A DNA stretch of 64,000 bases from Pseudanabaena sp. (GCA_003249015.1 QBLS01000001.1:124001-188000), one strand, 5' to 3'; shown: positions 39,476-49,387, numbered from the stretch's first letter. The notes: generated by a model from the sequence alone, not told the origin. A program made the numbers and translations.

Positions 39476-40342
39476 ATGTCCAGCGCTACTAGCATAATTA
39501 TCCGAGGAGCCAAGCACCATTACAGTCTCACTTCTTCACAGAGATCAACAGATCCTGATCAACAAACACCAACGATCGCCTTCTTACATGGCTGGATGCT
39601 TAGCCAAGCCTATTGGCAGCCATTAATTAACCAACTGCAATCTGATTTTACTTGCCTATCCTATGATTTGCGCGGGTTTGGTAAATCAGATACGGGCGAC
39701 TGCAACGAGTACTCATTAGTTAGCTATGTCAGAGACTTAGAAGAACTGTTAGACAGTTTAGGGATTGCTAAGGTGTGGTTAGTGGGACATTCTCTTGGTG
39801 GCGCGATCGCATTGTGGGCAGCAAATTTGTTAGGTGATCGCATTTTGGGAGTGGTTTGTCTAAATGCTGGCGGCGGTATTTATATCAAGGAAGAATTTGA
39901 AAAATTTCGGGCAGCAGGCAAAGTTCTTTTAAAGCTACGTCCCCGATGGTTACAAAATCTGCCGATAGTTTATGCCCAGTTTGCCAGAGATAGTGTTTTT
40001 AACCCCTTGGAACAGTCTTGGGGAAAGCAGAGGGTGATCGACTTTGTGTCAGCAAAGTATATTGCAGCAAGGGGAACCTTGCTAGATTCCACTAGCGAAG
40101 AAGAAGTACATAAACTGCCACAAATTGTCTCAAAGCTATCCCAACCGATTTATTTTGTGGCTGGGGCAAATGACACAATTATGGAACCCAAGTATGTGCG
40201 CCATCTAGCAAGTTTTCACCCATCGTTTAACGGCTATGGTGAGAATGTATTTGAACTTCCCAACTGTGGTCACATGGGAATGCTTGAGCAAACTGATTTG
40301 CTTCATAGCACTCTGCTAGATTTGTTGTCACGACGATCATAA
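39476..40342 (+). CDS. Alpha/beta hydrolase
   Basis: The 288-residue product has the fold's landmarks: AFLHGWMLSQAYW, LSYDLRGFGKSD, the nucleophile elbow LVGHSLGGAIAL, VAGANDTIM (Asp) and ELPNCGHMGMLEQ (His). There is no signal peptide. The ATG at 39476, with AAAGG about 8 nt upstream, is preferred to the TTG at 39455. The substrate is unknown. Confidence 0.87.
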   Translation: MSSATSIIIRGAKHHYSLTSSQRSTDPDQQTPTIAFLHGWMLSQAYWQPLINQLQSDFTCLSYDLRGFGKSDTGDCNEYSLVSYVRDLEELLDSLGIAKVWLVGHSLGGAIALWAANLLGDRILGVVCLNAGGGIYIKEEFEKFRAAGKVLLKLRPRWLQNLPIVYAQFARDSVFNPLEQSWGKQRVIDFVSAKYIAARGTLLDSTSEEEVHKLPQIVSKLSQPIYFVAGANDTIMEPKYVRHLASFHPSFNGYGENVFELPNCGHMGMLEQTDLLHSTLLDLLSRRS

Positions 40343-40395
40343 AGAAATGGCTTAAGCATTTCTTGATTTAAAAAATATTTATAGTGCCTAAAGGC

Positions 40396-40424
40396 TTGTT
40401 TGCCCGACTTCAGCGGGCAAACAA
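40396..40424. repeat. Hairpin between convergent genes
   Basis: TTGTTTGCCCG...CGGGCAAACAA, 11-bp arms, 7-base loop. Confidence 0.7.
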
Positions 40425-40465
40425 ACCCGTATTTTACTAGAATGATAAACGCTGTATATCTAGAA

Positions 40466-42187
40466 TTAATTGCCTGGGGTGGGTTTGAGAGTGAACAGAA
40501 AATCTAACCTTGTAGTTTTAGAATCTATATTGGTGGAAGTTACGGCAATCCCATTAATCGCATCAAGGATAGAACGAATTTCGGTAAAGCTAGGATTAGA
40601 CTTAACTTCGGGTGGCAGAAGGCGATCAGCTAAAGAAAGTGCCGTAGACATATTTAAGTAGAAATAACCTCCATTGGATTTGGGCATATCCGTAGTCAGA
40701 ATTTGGAAGGATTTGCTTTCGTTTAAACTGCGTGAAGGCTTAGGCACAAACATATTGGCAAGATCACCCATCGACCAAAACACAAAATTATTGTCTAAGG
40801 CTCCGCGTATCGCCACATTAGTATTGCCGATCGCCCAAGTGGTGACAGACTGATTTGCTATTTGTTTGGGCTTAATCTCCACCGCTCTGGGCAATAGCCC
40901 ACCAGCATTAGACTGAGCAGCTCTATCAATTTTCTCTAAAGCCGATTGAGCCATGTTTTGATCGTTAGCTTGCGCGATCGCCACAAAGCCAAAGCCTGGA
41001 TTTGCCAAGATACCTTGATTATTAGGAACGGCTGCGATCGCAAATTCGCCATTCATCCACTTCAACAAATCCTGATCTAAATCCAATTTGAGGCTATCCT
41101 TAACCCCCTTGCGAATCTGTTCAATTAACTGTGCTGAGTTTGCATTTCCCTTTGCCTGAGCCACTAATGACTGCCAAGATTGATAGAGATTAACTCCAGA
41201 AACCAGCAAAAATGTCTCTTGGGGTAAAATACTTAAAACTTTTGCTTCATTGTTAGCAAGCGGATTGGGATTGTCATTTTTAAGATAAGTATTTAGCTCA
41301 AAGCGCAGCCCTTCTTTTTGCGTGCCACCAGTCAAGGTCATGGCATCCAGTTCTCTCCGTGACTGTGCGATCGCGGCTTCGTTAAGATTGAGATTAGTCT
41401 GAGAGCCGATAAACTCCAAGGCAACATCCCCATCCAGATAGACTTGGACTAATGCCTCAGCAATTTTAGTGTTTGCCCCTGATCCATATGCCTTGGCAAA
41501 AATAGGCTTTTTAGCTAAAGATGGCTTGTCACCTTTATAAGTATCAATTGCCTGTTGCATCAGCACCGAACTAGTCGCGATCGCCACATACTGACCACCC
41601 AGATCCGCAGTTACCACACTATTGTTAGTATCGCGGGTCGGTGACTCGTAATAGGTGATGTCCCTGTACTGTCTAGCCGTAAATCTTGCTCCCTGCTGAG
41701 TTAATGCTTCACGGTATTTGACCAAAAAAGCATCTGACTTAGCGCGATCGCGAGTTGGTGCAACGACCAATGTTGAGGCGGGGGCTTGAGGTTGAGCTGG
41801 GTTTGTCACTAAAGCCGTGATAATATGCCCACCTTCAAGCCAAGGCTGAACATCTCGACTATACTCGGTTTTACTTTGAACTAATAATGAGTTAAGCGGT
41901 GATTTGGCAATGCCTTCACCAATTAGCTTTTGGGATGCAGGTGTACCAAACTGCGCTAACTTTGTCCAAGGTTCAGATTTGGTATTAAAAGCCATCACCA
42001 CCTGCGCTCCTTGGGGAATTGCGGCGGCAGCCCCCAATAGCCCCTGTGTCGATTGCGATCGCTGCATAAAATAGAGATAAGTTCCTCCAGCACCCGCAGC
42101 CACTAATGAAGTGCCAAGGCTGATATACAGCAACATGGCTGACTGTTTTTGCTTAACAGATTTATTAGTTTTTGATGACTTCGACAT
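40466..42187 (-). CDS. DUF3352 family membrane-anchored protein
   Basis: The 573-residue protein has one N-terminal membrane helix (about 19-41, LYISLGTSLVAAGAGGTYLYF) and a long extracytoplasmic part. AAAIPQGAQVVMAFNTKSEPW and repeated two-lobe blocks with conserved aromatic and glycine positions fit cyanobacterial DUF3352. Function is unknown; location is probably periplasmic or thylakoid lumen. Monocistronic. Confidence 0.8.
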   Translation of the reverse strand: MSKSSKTNKSVKQKQSAMLLYISLGTSLVAAGAGGTYLYFMQRSQSTQGLLGAAAAIPQGAQVVMAFNTKSEPWTKLAQFGTPASQKLIGEGIAKSPLNSLLVQSKTEYSRDVQPWLEGGHIITALVTNPAQPQAPASTLVVAPTRDRAKSDAFLVKYREALTQQGARFTARQYRDITYYESPTRDTNNSVVTADLGGQYVAIATSSVLMQQAIDTYKGDKPSLAKKPIFAKAYGSGANTKIAEALVQVYLDGDVALEFIGSQTNLNLNEAAIAQSRRELDAMTLTGGTQKEGLRFELNTYLKNDNPNPLANNEAKVLSILPQETFLLVSGVNLYQSWQSLVAQAKGNANSAQLIEQIRKGVKDSLKLDLDQDLLKWMNGEFAIAAVPNNQGILANPGFGFVAIAQANDQNMAQSALEKIDRAAQSNAGGLLPRAVEIKPKQIANQSVTTWAIGNTNVAIRGALDNNFVFWSMGDLANMFVPKPSRSLNESKSFQILTTDMPKSNGGYFYLNMSTALSLADRLLPPEVKSNPSFTEIRSILDAINGIAVTSTNIDSKTTRLDFLFTLKPTPGN

Positions 42188-43088
42188 GGGGGTAAAGTAG
42201 ACCTAAAAGTTGCAAGATGTTTAGAGCCAAATCTTCATCAACATACTACAAAATCGGTGGCATCGCCCATGCATGGCAATAAGAGCAGCAATTCTCATTA
42301 TAAAACTAGTTTTTTAAGCCAGTTTCTAGCTAACTTATAGCTGTTGCCAAGTGAAACTCAAGAATTGAGTAGCGGTGAATAGCGCTGCCACTCATCTTCT
42401 GGTTGTATGCCTTGCTACACAGCGCTTTTTGAGTAGGGGAAACGAACCTGTATAGCGGTTTTCAAATGAGTGCATACTCATTTGAAAATAAAAAATCAAT
42501 CCCAATAAGGTTTTTGAGTTTTTATTTTGTCGTAGGCAAAATGAAAACTCAATATACTTCACTATGTAACACTTTTAAGTACAAATAGGTCTAAGTGGAA
42601 GTGGTACGCGATTGCTTTTACGTTCTCAAATTATTTGATGTTATCCTTTGTAATATTGATAGTTATACCTATAAGTCATACCTAAGCGGTTTAGCGTAAT
42701 TGAAATCTAGAATCAAAGGTTGCTCCGCCTGCTGGGCGGGCGCAACAACTCTTTTGGTCTCTAGATTAGTTATGCCTAGCCTAGCTACTTGGTAAGCTTG
42801 AATATAATTATCATTATCTCTAACACTGCCTTGTGCTCTATTCCAATCCAAGAGATTTTTTGTATTGGTGGGACATTGTTTTTGCTTACTCATCACCTAC
42901 AACCAGTTTAGGTTTTGTGTATTTCGAGAAATTTTTTAAAGGTTTGGCTAAGTCAACTATTTAAAAAATTTTGGATTCTCTGAAAATATAAATCACTGTG
43001 ATGACGATTGTATGTTCGTTCTAGCTTATCTAAGCTAGCTATATTCCAGAAAATAACTTGTTTGACTTCTAATAAGTATAGGTAGTGT
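42188..43088. other. 900-bp spacer with repeats
   Basis: No credible gene. It holds a hairpin TTTTCAAATGAGT-GCAT-ACTCATTTGAAAA (42459-42488), an imperfect one (42514-42552, TTGAGTTTTTATTTTG arm) and the divergent MITE copy at 42683. A 75-codon minus-strand frame (42669-42896) runs half through the MITE and is probably a chance or decayed frame. Confidence 0.5.
42683..42790. mobile_element. MITE-like element, divergent copy 5
   Basis: It starts TAAGCGGTTTAGC and ends TATGCCTAGCCTAGCTACTT, with a GGTTGCTCCGCC/GGGCGGGCGCAAC-type hairpin that has lost pairing. The 3' end contains a CCTAG duplication. Older than copies 1, 2 and 4. Confidence 0.6.
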
Positions 43089-44297
43089 ATGGACACAGAT
43101 AATCTAGCCGTTTATAGTCTGATGGAGCAATTGCGCGGTTATGGGCGCAAACAGTTTACAGGCAAACTAGAACTTCAAAGTGTCAGAAATAACAAATGGA
43201 ACATCTATTACTGTCATGGCAGATTGGTATGGGCTTCGGGGGGGACACATAATCACAGACGTTGGCGACGGCTCATGTCTCATTACAAGGTTCAGGTAGA
43301 CTTCAGTAAAATGTCATTCCGTAGCACTAAAGAAATGAAGCTATGGGACTATCATGTCTTGGTAATTTTGATGAAGCGGTTAGTCTTAAGTCGTGAACAG
43401 ATTTCACCAATCATTGAGACCTTTGTGCATGAAGTTTTATTTGATGTGATTCAATGTGCCGCCAATGAACGCATCAACTACTACTGTGACTTTGAAGACG
43501 AAGTTACTCCTGTGATTGCATTGATCCATGCTGAAAGCGCGATCGATAGAGCCTATCAAGAATGGCTTTTGTGGCGAAAAGTTGGAGTTGCTGACTTTTC
43601 ACCTAACCTCGCACCTTGGATCAAGCGCCCTACTCAACTTAAAGAAGAAGCTTCAGAGCTAACTCACAAGACTTTGATAACGATCCTTGATGGTCGGCGA
43701 TCGCTACGCGAACTATCATCATGGCTAAAAAAAGATCTACTAACCCTGACCCAATCACTGATGGCTTACTACTATAGAGGAATGATTGGGCTAGTAGAAA
43801 TTCCTGATATAGAGTCTCCCATGGCTTCTATTCTATTAGGTGAGCCAACTAAAATTGAACAGATGAAACTACTTGAAAGTAATCAAGAGGTGAGAACTGA
43901 TCTTCAACTGCATCATCCCTTAGTAGCTTGTGTTGACGATAGCAAGCAGGTCTGCATGACAATTGAACAGATAGTTAAGGATTTTGGATTCCATTTCTTA
44001 GGAATTCGAGATTCTATTAAGGTCTTACCTTTGTTAATTGAACATAGACCTGAAGTAATAATTCTTGATCTAGTCATGCCGATAGTAGGTGGATATGAGC
44101 TATGTACTCAAATTCGAAGAATTCCTGAGTTTAAAGAGACTCCCATCTTAATACTGACGAGCAATGATACTTTTATCAATCAACTCAGAGCTAAGTTTGT
44201 TGGTGCTACCTCCTTTATTTCTAAAACGTCTGGCAATGCCAAAATCGGAGAACAGATCCAAAGACACTTACTCCCATCGAGTGGTGATCCCAAATAG
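43089..44297 (+). CDS. PatA-type response regulator
   Basis: The 402-residue protein has an N-terminal DUF4388/PatA-N region (about 5-120, LRGYGRKQFTGKLELQ, YYCHGRLVWASGGTHNHRRW). The middle is helical, and a receiver domain lies at about 280-395 with the phospho-acceptor in VIILDLVMPIVGGYEL, ILTSND and the lysine in FISKTSG. This layout is that of PatA, PixG and TaxP1, regulators of phototaxis and heterocyst pattern. No kinase or che genes are adjacent. It is followed 22 bp later by the phosphatase gene. Confidence 0.88.
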   Translation: MDTDNLAVYSLMEQLRGYGRKQFTGKLELQSVRNNKWNIYYCHGRLVWASGGTHNHRRWRRLMSHYKVQVDFSKMSFRSTKEMKLWDYHVLVILMKRLVLSREQISPIIETFVHEVLFDVIQCAANERINYYCDFEDEVTPVIALIHAESAIDRAYQEWLLWRKVGVADFSPNLAPWIKRPTQLKEEASELTHKTLITILDGRRSLRELSSWLKKDLLTLTQSLMAYYYRGMIGLVEIPDIESPMASILLGEPTKIEQMKLLESNQEVRTDLQLHHPLVACVDDSKQVCMTIEQIVKDFGFHFLGIRDSIKVLPLLIEHRPEVIILDLVMPIVGGYELCTQIRRIPEFKETPILILTSNDTFINQLRAKFVGATSFISKTSGNAKIGEQIQRHLLPSSGDPK

Positions 44298-44319
44298 CTA
44301 AATAGTTTGAATAGAAATT

Positions 44320-44979
44320 ATGCTCTTTTTCTTCTTAACTACCCTACTTAGCTTTAACCCTACTCTCTCCTCTCCTCCATTTGTACTTGCCCAATCTTCT
44401 GATTCTGTTACTGATGTAAATTATGGCTATGAGCCAACTAGCAATTTAGCTAACGATTTGCGTAAGGGGGGGTATGTAATCTTTTTTCGCCATACGACTA
44501 CTGATCGAACACAAAAAGATCTGAATTTGAATTTTGAGAACTGTGCAAATCAGCGCAACCTCAATCAAAAAGGTAGAGAAGAAGCTCAAGCGATCGGAAT
44601 AGCTTTTAAAAGATTGAAAATCCCTGTGGGAACTGTTTTAGCTAGTCCGTTTTGTCGGACTTTGGAGACCGCTCAAATTGCCTTTGGCAAGTCAACTAGG
44701 AGCGAAGACTTAATTTCTATTGCCCATGAACGTAAAAAATCTCTAGAATTAGCTCAGTCTCTAACAAAACTGATTAAGACTATGCCTTCAGATGCAACTA
44801 ACACTATTTTAGTAGGGCATGGAGTAAATTTAGATATCGCACTAGAGTTAAATCTAAAAGAAGGGGGAGCAGCAATTTTTAAACCAAAAACAAATCGTAG
44901 CTTTGCACTAGTGGCACAAATTCAAGATGTAAAGGAATGGGAAGAAGTTAGTTTGTCACATTTGTTGGAGAAGAAATGA
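44320..44979 (+). CDS. Exported histidine phosphatase family protein
   Basis: The 219 residues start with a signal-like segment (LFFFLTTLLSFNPTLSSPPF to about residue 27, then QSSDS). The phosphatase superfamily core follows: VIFFRHTTTDRTQKD (RH catalytic motif), NQKGREEAQAIG, ASPFCRTLETAQIAFG and the second histidine in ILVGHGVNLD. The substrate is unknown; action is likely periplasmic. Close spacing suggests cotranscription with the PatA-type gene. Confidence 0.85.
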   Translation: MLFFFLTTLLSFNPTLSSPPFVLAQSSDSVTDVNYGYEPTSNLANDLRKGGYVIFFRHTTTDRTQKDLNLNFENCANQRNLNQKGREEAQAIGIAFKRLKIPVGTVLASPFCRTLETAQIAFGKSTRSEDLISIAHERKKSLELAQSLTKLIKTMPSDATNTILVGHGVNLDIALELNLKEGGAAIFKPKTNRSFALVAQIQDVKEWEEVSLSHLLEKK

Positions 44980-45067
44980 TAAACATAGGTTGTAAAAAAG
45001 TACTGACATGGGTTTGACATTTTTATCTTTATCAAATGACTTAACTCAACAAATGTGACACACTACT

Positions 45068-45158
45068 GTAAATTTCTTGTAAGTCTTGTAAATTAATAAA
45101 GGGCACGACACCAAGTTATGAATGCAGTTGCAGTAAGGCACAGTGAAATTAAACCTAG
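45068..45158 (+). repeat. Partial duplicate of the thrS 5' end (copy A)
   Basis: These 91 bp match 47514-47603 with 8 mismatches and one 1-nt gap. They cover the thrS leader, ribosome binding site (TAAAGG), ATG (45118) and the first ~13 codons (MNAVAVRHSEIKP against MDAVAVKPSESKP). The frame continues to a stop after 27 codons. It lies upstream of the Septu-like genes, while the true thrS start lies just after them. Confidence 0.9.
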
Positions 45159-45264
45159 AGCTAAATCCTTCTTTTTAGCCATTAGTTTTCTGCTAATTTG
45201 AGCATCTGTTAATATACCAATACTAGATAGTTAGCTCGCGCATCGGGTTTCTCACTCAAAAGTC

Positions 45265-46686
45265 ATGACCAACCAGCCCAAGAAAGCTACAACCAGACGT
45301 AAACCTGCGGCTTCAAAAAAAGAAGATCCTCCAGTATATTTACTTTCAATGGAAGTAGAAGATTTGCTTTGTTTCAAGGAAAGACAAACGCTCAATCTAT
45401 CAAACAAGAATGGTCATCCTGCTCAATGGACGGTAATTTTAGGAAATAATGGTGTCGGGAAAACGACACTACTACGTTGCTTAGCTGGCATGGAAATGCG
45501 ACCAGAAATATATGAGTATCCAATTGTAGTAGATGGAGTAGAGCAATTTGAAGAAGCAAAAGAATTTCAGCCTATGCTTTGGAATTTTTATGATTTTGAA
45601 GAAATCTGGGAGGAAATAGGAATTGCAACATATACGGGTGAAACAATTCCTGCGATTTCTGTTAGTTTTGCTAGTAATATCACACTTAATTCTTTTAATA
45701 CAGATAAGAATCTAGATATCCAAAAAGATTATGTATCAATTGTGATAGATTCTGAACTTAGCCTACCCAGTGAAGAATTCAAGGGAGCAACTTTCTATGG
45801 TTATGGAGCAACGCGAAAAATGGGAGAGACTTCTCTAAGCGATAGTAATACCTCTTACCATTCAGCTAGTCTTTTCTCTGATGATACTTTACTTATTAAT
45901 GCAGAAGAATGGTTGTTGCAAACTGATTATGCGGTTAAATCATCTTCTGGGAAAACTCGAACTCGTCTCAGAAAGCAATTTAAGCAGATTATTGAAGTTT
46001 TAAAGCAAATTTTGCCAGATGTAGAAGATATTTGTATTGACCTAGACGAATATTTAGCCCGTCCAACAGCAAAATTTTTAACACCTTTTGGATGGGTTCG
46101 TTTATCTAGTTTAGGATTGGGATATCGAACCACGATCGCTTGGATGGTTGATCTAGCAGTGAGATTATTTAAACGATATCCTGATAGCGAAGATCCACTG
46201 GCTGAACCAGCAATAGTGTTAGTTGATGAAATCGACTTGCATATGCATCCAAAATGGCAAAGGGATATTATGCAATTTCTAACCGATCGCTTCCCAAATA
46301 CGCAATTTATCGTTACTGCCCATAGTCCGCTAGTAGTGCAAGCTGCACAGGATGCCAATATTGTCTTGTTACGGCGAGAAGGCGATCGCGTAGTGATTGA
46401 TAATAATCCAGAAATTATCGAAAACTGGCGAGTCGATCAAGTTTTGACCAGTGTTTTTGAAATGCCATCAGCAAGACCTGCGAAAATTGAACCTTTGCTA
46501 CAACGCCGCAAAGAACTCCTCACAAAACCAAAACTAACAGCAAGCGATCGCGCTGAATTGAAAGAATTAGAAGCAAAAATTGGTACTTTGCCTACTGCCG
46601 AAACTTTTGAAGATATCAAAGCTATGGATATCATTCGCCGTGCCGCCAAACTATTAGACGACCCTGTGACGGAGGCAGTTGAGTGA
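45265..46686 (+). CDS. AAA ATPase, PtuA-like (Septu-type)
   Basis: The 473-residue ATPase has Walker A GNNGVGKT (60-67) after LLCFKERQTLNLSN. Walker B is AIVLVDEIDLHMHP, followed by QFIVTAHSPLVVQAAQ. The long middle and the tail (QRRKELLTKPKLTASDRAEL) resemble ATPases paired with HNH nucleases in Septu phage defence and some retrons. It overlaps the HNH gene by 4 nt (GTGA). No reverse transcriptase or msr-like structure is seen, so Septu-type is the better label. Confidence 0.8.
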   Translation: MTNQPKKATTRRKPAASKKEDPPVYLLSMEVEDLLCFKERQTLNLSNKNGHPAQWTVILGNNGVGKTTLLRCLAGMEMRPEIYEYPIVVDGVEQFEEAKEFQPMLWNFYDFEEIWEEIGIATYTGETIPAISVSFASNITLNSFNTDKNLDIQKDYVSIVIDSELSLPSEEFKGATFYGYGATRKMGETSLSDSNTSYHSASLFSDDTLLINAEEWLLQTDYAVKSSSGKTRTRLRKQFKQIIEVLKQILPDVEDICIDLDEYLARPTAKFLTPFGWVRLSSLGLGYRTTIAWMVDLAVRLFKRYPDSEDPLAEPAIVLVDEIDLHMHPKWQRDIMQFLTDRFPNTQFIVTAHSPLVVQAAQDANIVLLRREGDRVVIDNNPEIIENWRVDQVLTSVFEMPSARPAKIEPLLQRRKELLTKPKLTASDRAELKELEAKIGTLPTAETFEDIKAMDIIRRAAKLLDDPVTEAVE

Positions 46687-47471
46687 TTCGGATTCACAAA
46701 CCTAAAAAAGCACCCCAAAAATTAACCAGAGACGGTAAGCAAAAATGTCAATCTCATTGTGAAGCATATTCTCTCAATCCATCAGCCTATGAAAACAACA
46801 AAGAAAAATTTGATTTTGCTAGTTCCATTTATGCACATGAAAGTGTTAAGGAAGCTCTAATAAAAGCTCAGCATCAGAAATGTTATTTATGCGAAAGGAT
46901 TATTGGTAAAAATGGAGATGTTGAACATTTTCGTCCCAAAGGAGCATATCAACAGGCTCAAGGCGAACCCTTAAGGTATCCAGCTTATTATTGGTTAGCC
47001 TATACATGGGAAAACCTTTATCTTTCATGCCCATCCTGTAATTCAAGACACAAAAAGAATCTATTCCCTCTGCGAGACCCTAATAAAAGAGCAACAAACC
47101 ATAGCCAACGGATCACCAAAGAAATTCCCTTATTTATCGATTGTGGCAAAGAGAACCCTGAAGATTTTATTGGCTTTCGCGCTGAGTATGCCTATGCCAT
47201 TGATGGTAATAAAAGGGGGCAAATTACAATTGATTACTTAGGTCTTAATTCTGAGGATCTTATTGAATCTAGACGACAGAGACTAAATGATTTGCGAAAA
47301 CTAAATAAGATTCTAATTGCAGCTATTGAAGATCCACATAATCAAAAACTACAAGGACTAGCTAATGAAATAAAAGTACATCTAGAAACATCTCTTGCTG
47401 ATAGTGCGGTATTTGCGGCGGCGGCTCGTTGTGCAATTCGCACAAAATTTCAGGAATCAGATCTGATTTGA
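46683..47471 (+). CDS. HNH nuclease, PtuB-like (Septu-type)
   Basis: The 262-residue protein has the PtuB-type HNH core: CYLC (67-70), GDVEHFRPKGAY (79-89), LYLSCPSCNSRHKKNLFPL (112-130). The zinc cysteines C67, C70, C116, C119 and the catalytic H82/N120/H123 set are in place. The start is GTG, overlapping the ATPase stop. In Septu, PtuA and PtuB form a complex that degrades DNA on phage attack. The intact motifs suggest an active system. Confidence 0.85.
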   Translation: MIRIHKPKKAPQKLTRDGKQKCQSHCEAYSLNPSAYENNKEKFDFASSIYAHESVKEALIKAQHQKCYLCERIIGKNGDVEHFRPKGAYQQAQGEPLRYPAYYWLAYTWENLYLSCPSCNSRHKKNLFPLRDPNKRATNHSQRITKEIPLFIDCGKENPEDFIGFRAEYAYAIDGNKRGQITIDYLGLNSEDLIESRRQRLNDLRKLNKILIAAIEDPHNQKLQGLANEIKVHLETSLADSAVFAAAARCAIRTKFQESDLI

Positions 47472-47512
47472 GCCTCTAAATGCAATAAAAAAGTTAAGAT
47501 GGTAGACTCTAA

Positions 47513-47603
47513 GTAAATTTTTTGTAACTCTTGTAAATTAATAAAGGTCACGACATCAAGTTATGGATGCAGTTGCAGTAAAGCCCAGTGAAAGCAAACC
47601 TAG
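47513..47603 (+). repeat. thrS 5' end (copy B, native)
   Basis: This is the second copy of the ~91-bp direct repeat flanking the Septu-like pair. Here it forms the leader, ribosome binding site and first codons of the complete thrS. The upstream sequences of the two copies differ, so the duplication starts inside the leader. Confidence 0.9.
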
Positions 47604-49383
47604 TGATATCCTGCGGCAAGCCGATACCGAAAAACTAGCGCGGATTCGCCACACTTGTTCCCATGTCATGGCGATGGCAGTCCAAAAGTTATATCCCGAT
47701 GCTAAGGTGACTATCGGTCCTGCAACTGAGAACGGCTTTTATTACGATTTTGATCGCAAGGAAGCATTTACGCCTAGTGACCTCAAGGCGATCGCTAAGG
47801 AAATGAAGCGGATCATTAAGTGGAATCAGCCCCTTGTGCGTCAGGAATTGCCACGTTCTGAGATGCTGGCGGAAATCGAAAAACTGAATGAGCCTTACAA
47901 AATTGAATTATTAGCAGCGATTCCTGAAGGACAGGATATTAGCCGTTATTTCATTGGTGATCCTGAGAAATTTGAGAAACAACCTTGGTGGGATTTATGT
48001 GCGGGTCCTCACCTCGACAGTACTGGCGATATTCATCCCGAGGCTTTTGCTCTTGAAAGTATTGCAGGAGCTTACTGGCGCGGTGATGAAAAAAATCCCA
48101 TGCTACAACGCATTTACGGAACAGCTTGGGAAAATCCTGAACAGTTAGCGGCATACCACGCCATGCTAGAGGAGGCAAAACGGCGCGATCACCGAACCAT
48201 CGGTAAGGATTTGCAACTATTCAGCATTCAAGAAGATGCTGGCGGTGGTTTAGTTTTCTGGCATCCTAAGGGCGCGATTATTCGCAATACCATTGAGACT
48301 TTTTGGAAAGATACCCATGTCCAGAATGGCTATGAGTCTGTAACTACGCCACATATGGCAAATTTGGACTTATGGAAAATCTCAGGGCATAACGACTTCT
48401 ATCGCGAAAGTATGTTTCAGCCGATGGAAGTAGAACATCAGGTTTATCAGCTTAAACCGATGAACTGTCCATTCCATGTGTTGATTTATAAAGACACATT
48501 GCATTCCTACAAGGAGTTCCCAATTCGCTACGCCGAACTAGGTACGGTCTATCGCTATGAGCGCTCTGGAACCATGCATGGCTTGATGCGAGTGCGCGGC
48601 TTTACCCAAGATGATGCTCATATCTTCTGCACTGAGGAGCAAATTGAGCAGGAAATTCGTGGCGTTCTCGATCTAGCGGAACTGATTCTCTCTACTTTTG
48701 GGTTTGAGAACTATGAGATTAATCTTTCCACTCGTCCCGAAAAATATGTCGGTTCTGATGCAATTTGGGAAAAGTCCACTGAAGCTCTCAAACAAGCTCT
48801 TAATCATAAAGGTTGGGACTATATAATTGACGAAGGTGGCGGCGCTTTCTATGGGCCAAAAATTGATATTAAGATTGAAGATGCGATCGGTCGGCGTTGG
48901 CAATGTTCCACCATTCAGTTGGACTTCAATTTGCCCGATCGCTTCCAAATGGAATATGTGGGCGAAGATGGTGCAAGACATCAGCCGATCATGATTCACC
49001 GCGCTTTGTTTGGTTCTGTTGAGCGTTTCATTGGCGTATTGATTGAAAGCTATGCTGGGGACTTTCCTCTCTGGTTAGCGCCTGTGCAGATCAAGTTGAT
49101 CGCTGTTTCCGACGCTCAAATGGAATATGCCGAACAGGTTGCGGCGAAGATGAAAGCCCTCGGTTTGCGGGTGCAGCTTGACCATAGCGGCGATCGCATG
49201 GCGAAGCAAATCCGTAAAGCCGAGATGGAAAAAATCCCTGTAATGGCGGTAATCGGTGCGAAGGAGGTTGAGGCAAATACCCTCAGCATCCGTAGCCGTA
49301 AACATGGTGAACTGGGTGCTATTTCTGTCGATGAAGTAATCAGTAAAATGCAAGCAGCAATTAGCGATCGCAATTGGCTCTAA
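47563..49383 (+). CDS. thrS: Threonyl-tRNA synthetase
   Basis: ThrRS charges tRNA-Thr. The 606 residues lack the N-terminal TGS domain of the E. coli enzyme, as many cyanobacterial ThrRS do. The editing domain has HTCSH near 32 and the CAGPHLDSTG segment near 147. The catalytic core has MNCPFHVLIY, motif 2 RYERSGTMHGLMRVRGFTQDD and motif 3 MIHRALFGSVERFIGVLIE. The anticodon-binding domain is C-terminal. Its 5' end is duplicated 2.4 kb upstream. Confidence 0.97.
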   Translation: MDAVAVKPSESKPSDILRQADTEKLARIRHTCSHVMAMAVQKLYPDAKVTIGPATENGFYYDFDRKEAFTPSDLKAIAKEMKRIIKWNQPLVRQELPRSEMLAEIEKLNEPYKIELLAAIPEGQDISRYFIGDPEKFEKQPWWDLCAGPHLDSTGDIHPEAFALESIAGAYWRGDEKNPMLQRIYGTAWENPEQLAAYHAMLEEAKRRDHRTIGKDLQLFSIQEDAGGGLVFWHPKGAIIRNTIETFWKDTHVQNGYESVTTPHMANLDLWKISGHNDFYRESMFQPMEVEHQVYQLKPMNCPFHVLIYKDTLHSYKEFPIRYAELGTVYRYERSGTMHGLMRVRGFTQDDAHIFCTEEQIEQEIRGVLDLAELILSTFGFENYEINLSTRPEKYVGSDAIWEKSTEALKQALNHKGWDYIIDEGGGAFYGPKIDIKIEDAIGRRWQCSTIQLDFNLPDRFQMEYVGEDGARHQPIMIHRALFGSVERFIGVLIESYAGDFPLWLAPVQIKLIAVSDAQMEYAEQVAAKMKALGLRVQLDHSGDRMAKQIRKAEMEKIPVMAVIGAKEVEANTLSIRSRKHGELGAISVDEVISKMQAAISDRNWL

Positions 49384-49387
49384 ATCC

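Noticed and set aside
42669-42896. 75-codon minus-strand frame
   Set aside because: Its C-terminal half is MITE sequence, and the remaining ~36 codons match nothing I know.
45265-47471. Retron (ATPase/HNH pairs also occur as retron effectors)
   Set aside because: No reverse transcriptase gene and no msr/msd-like inverted repeats nearby, so a Septu-type pair is the better fit.
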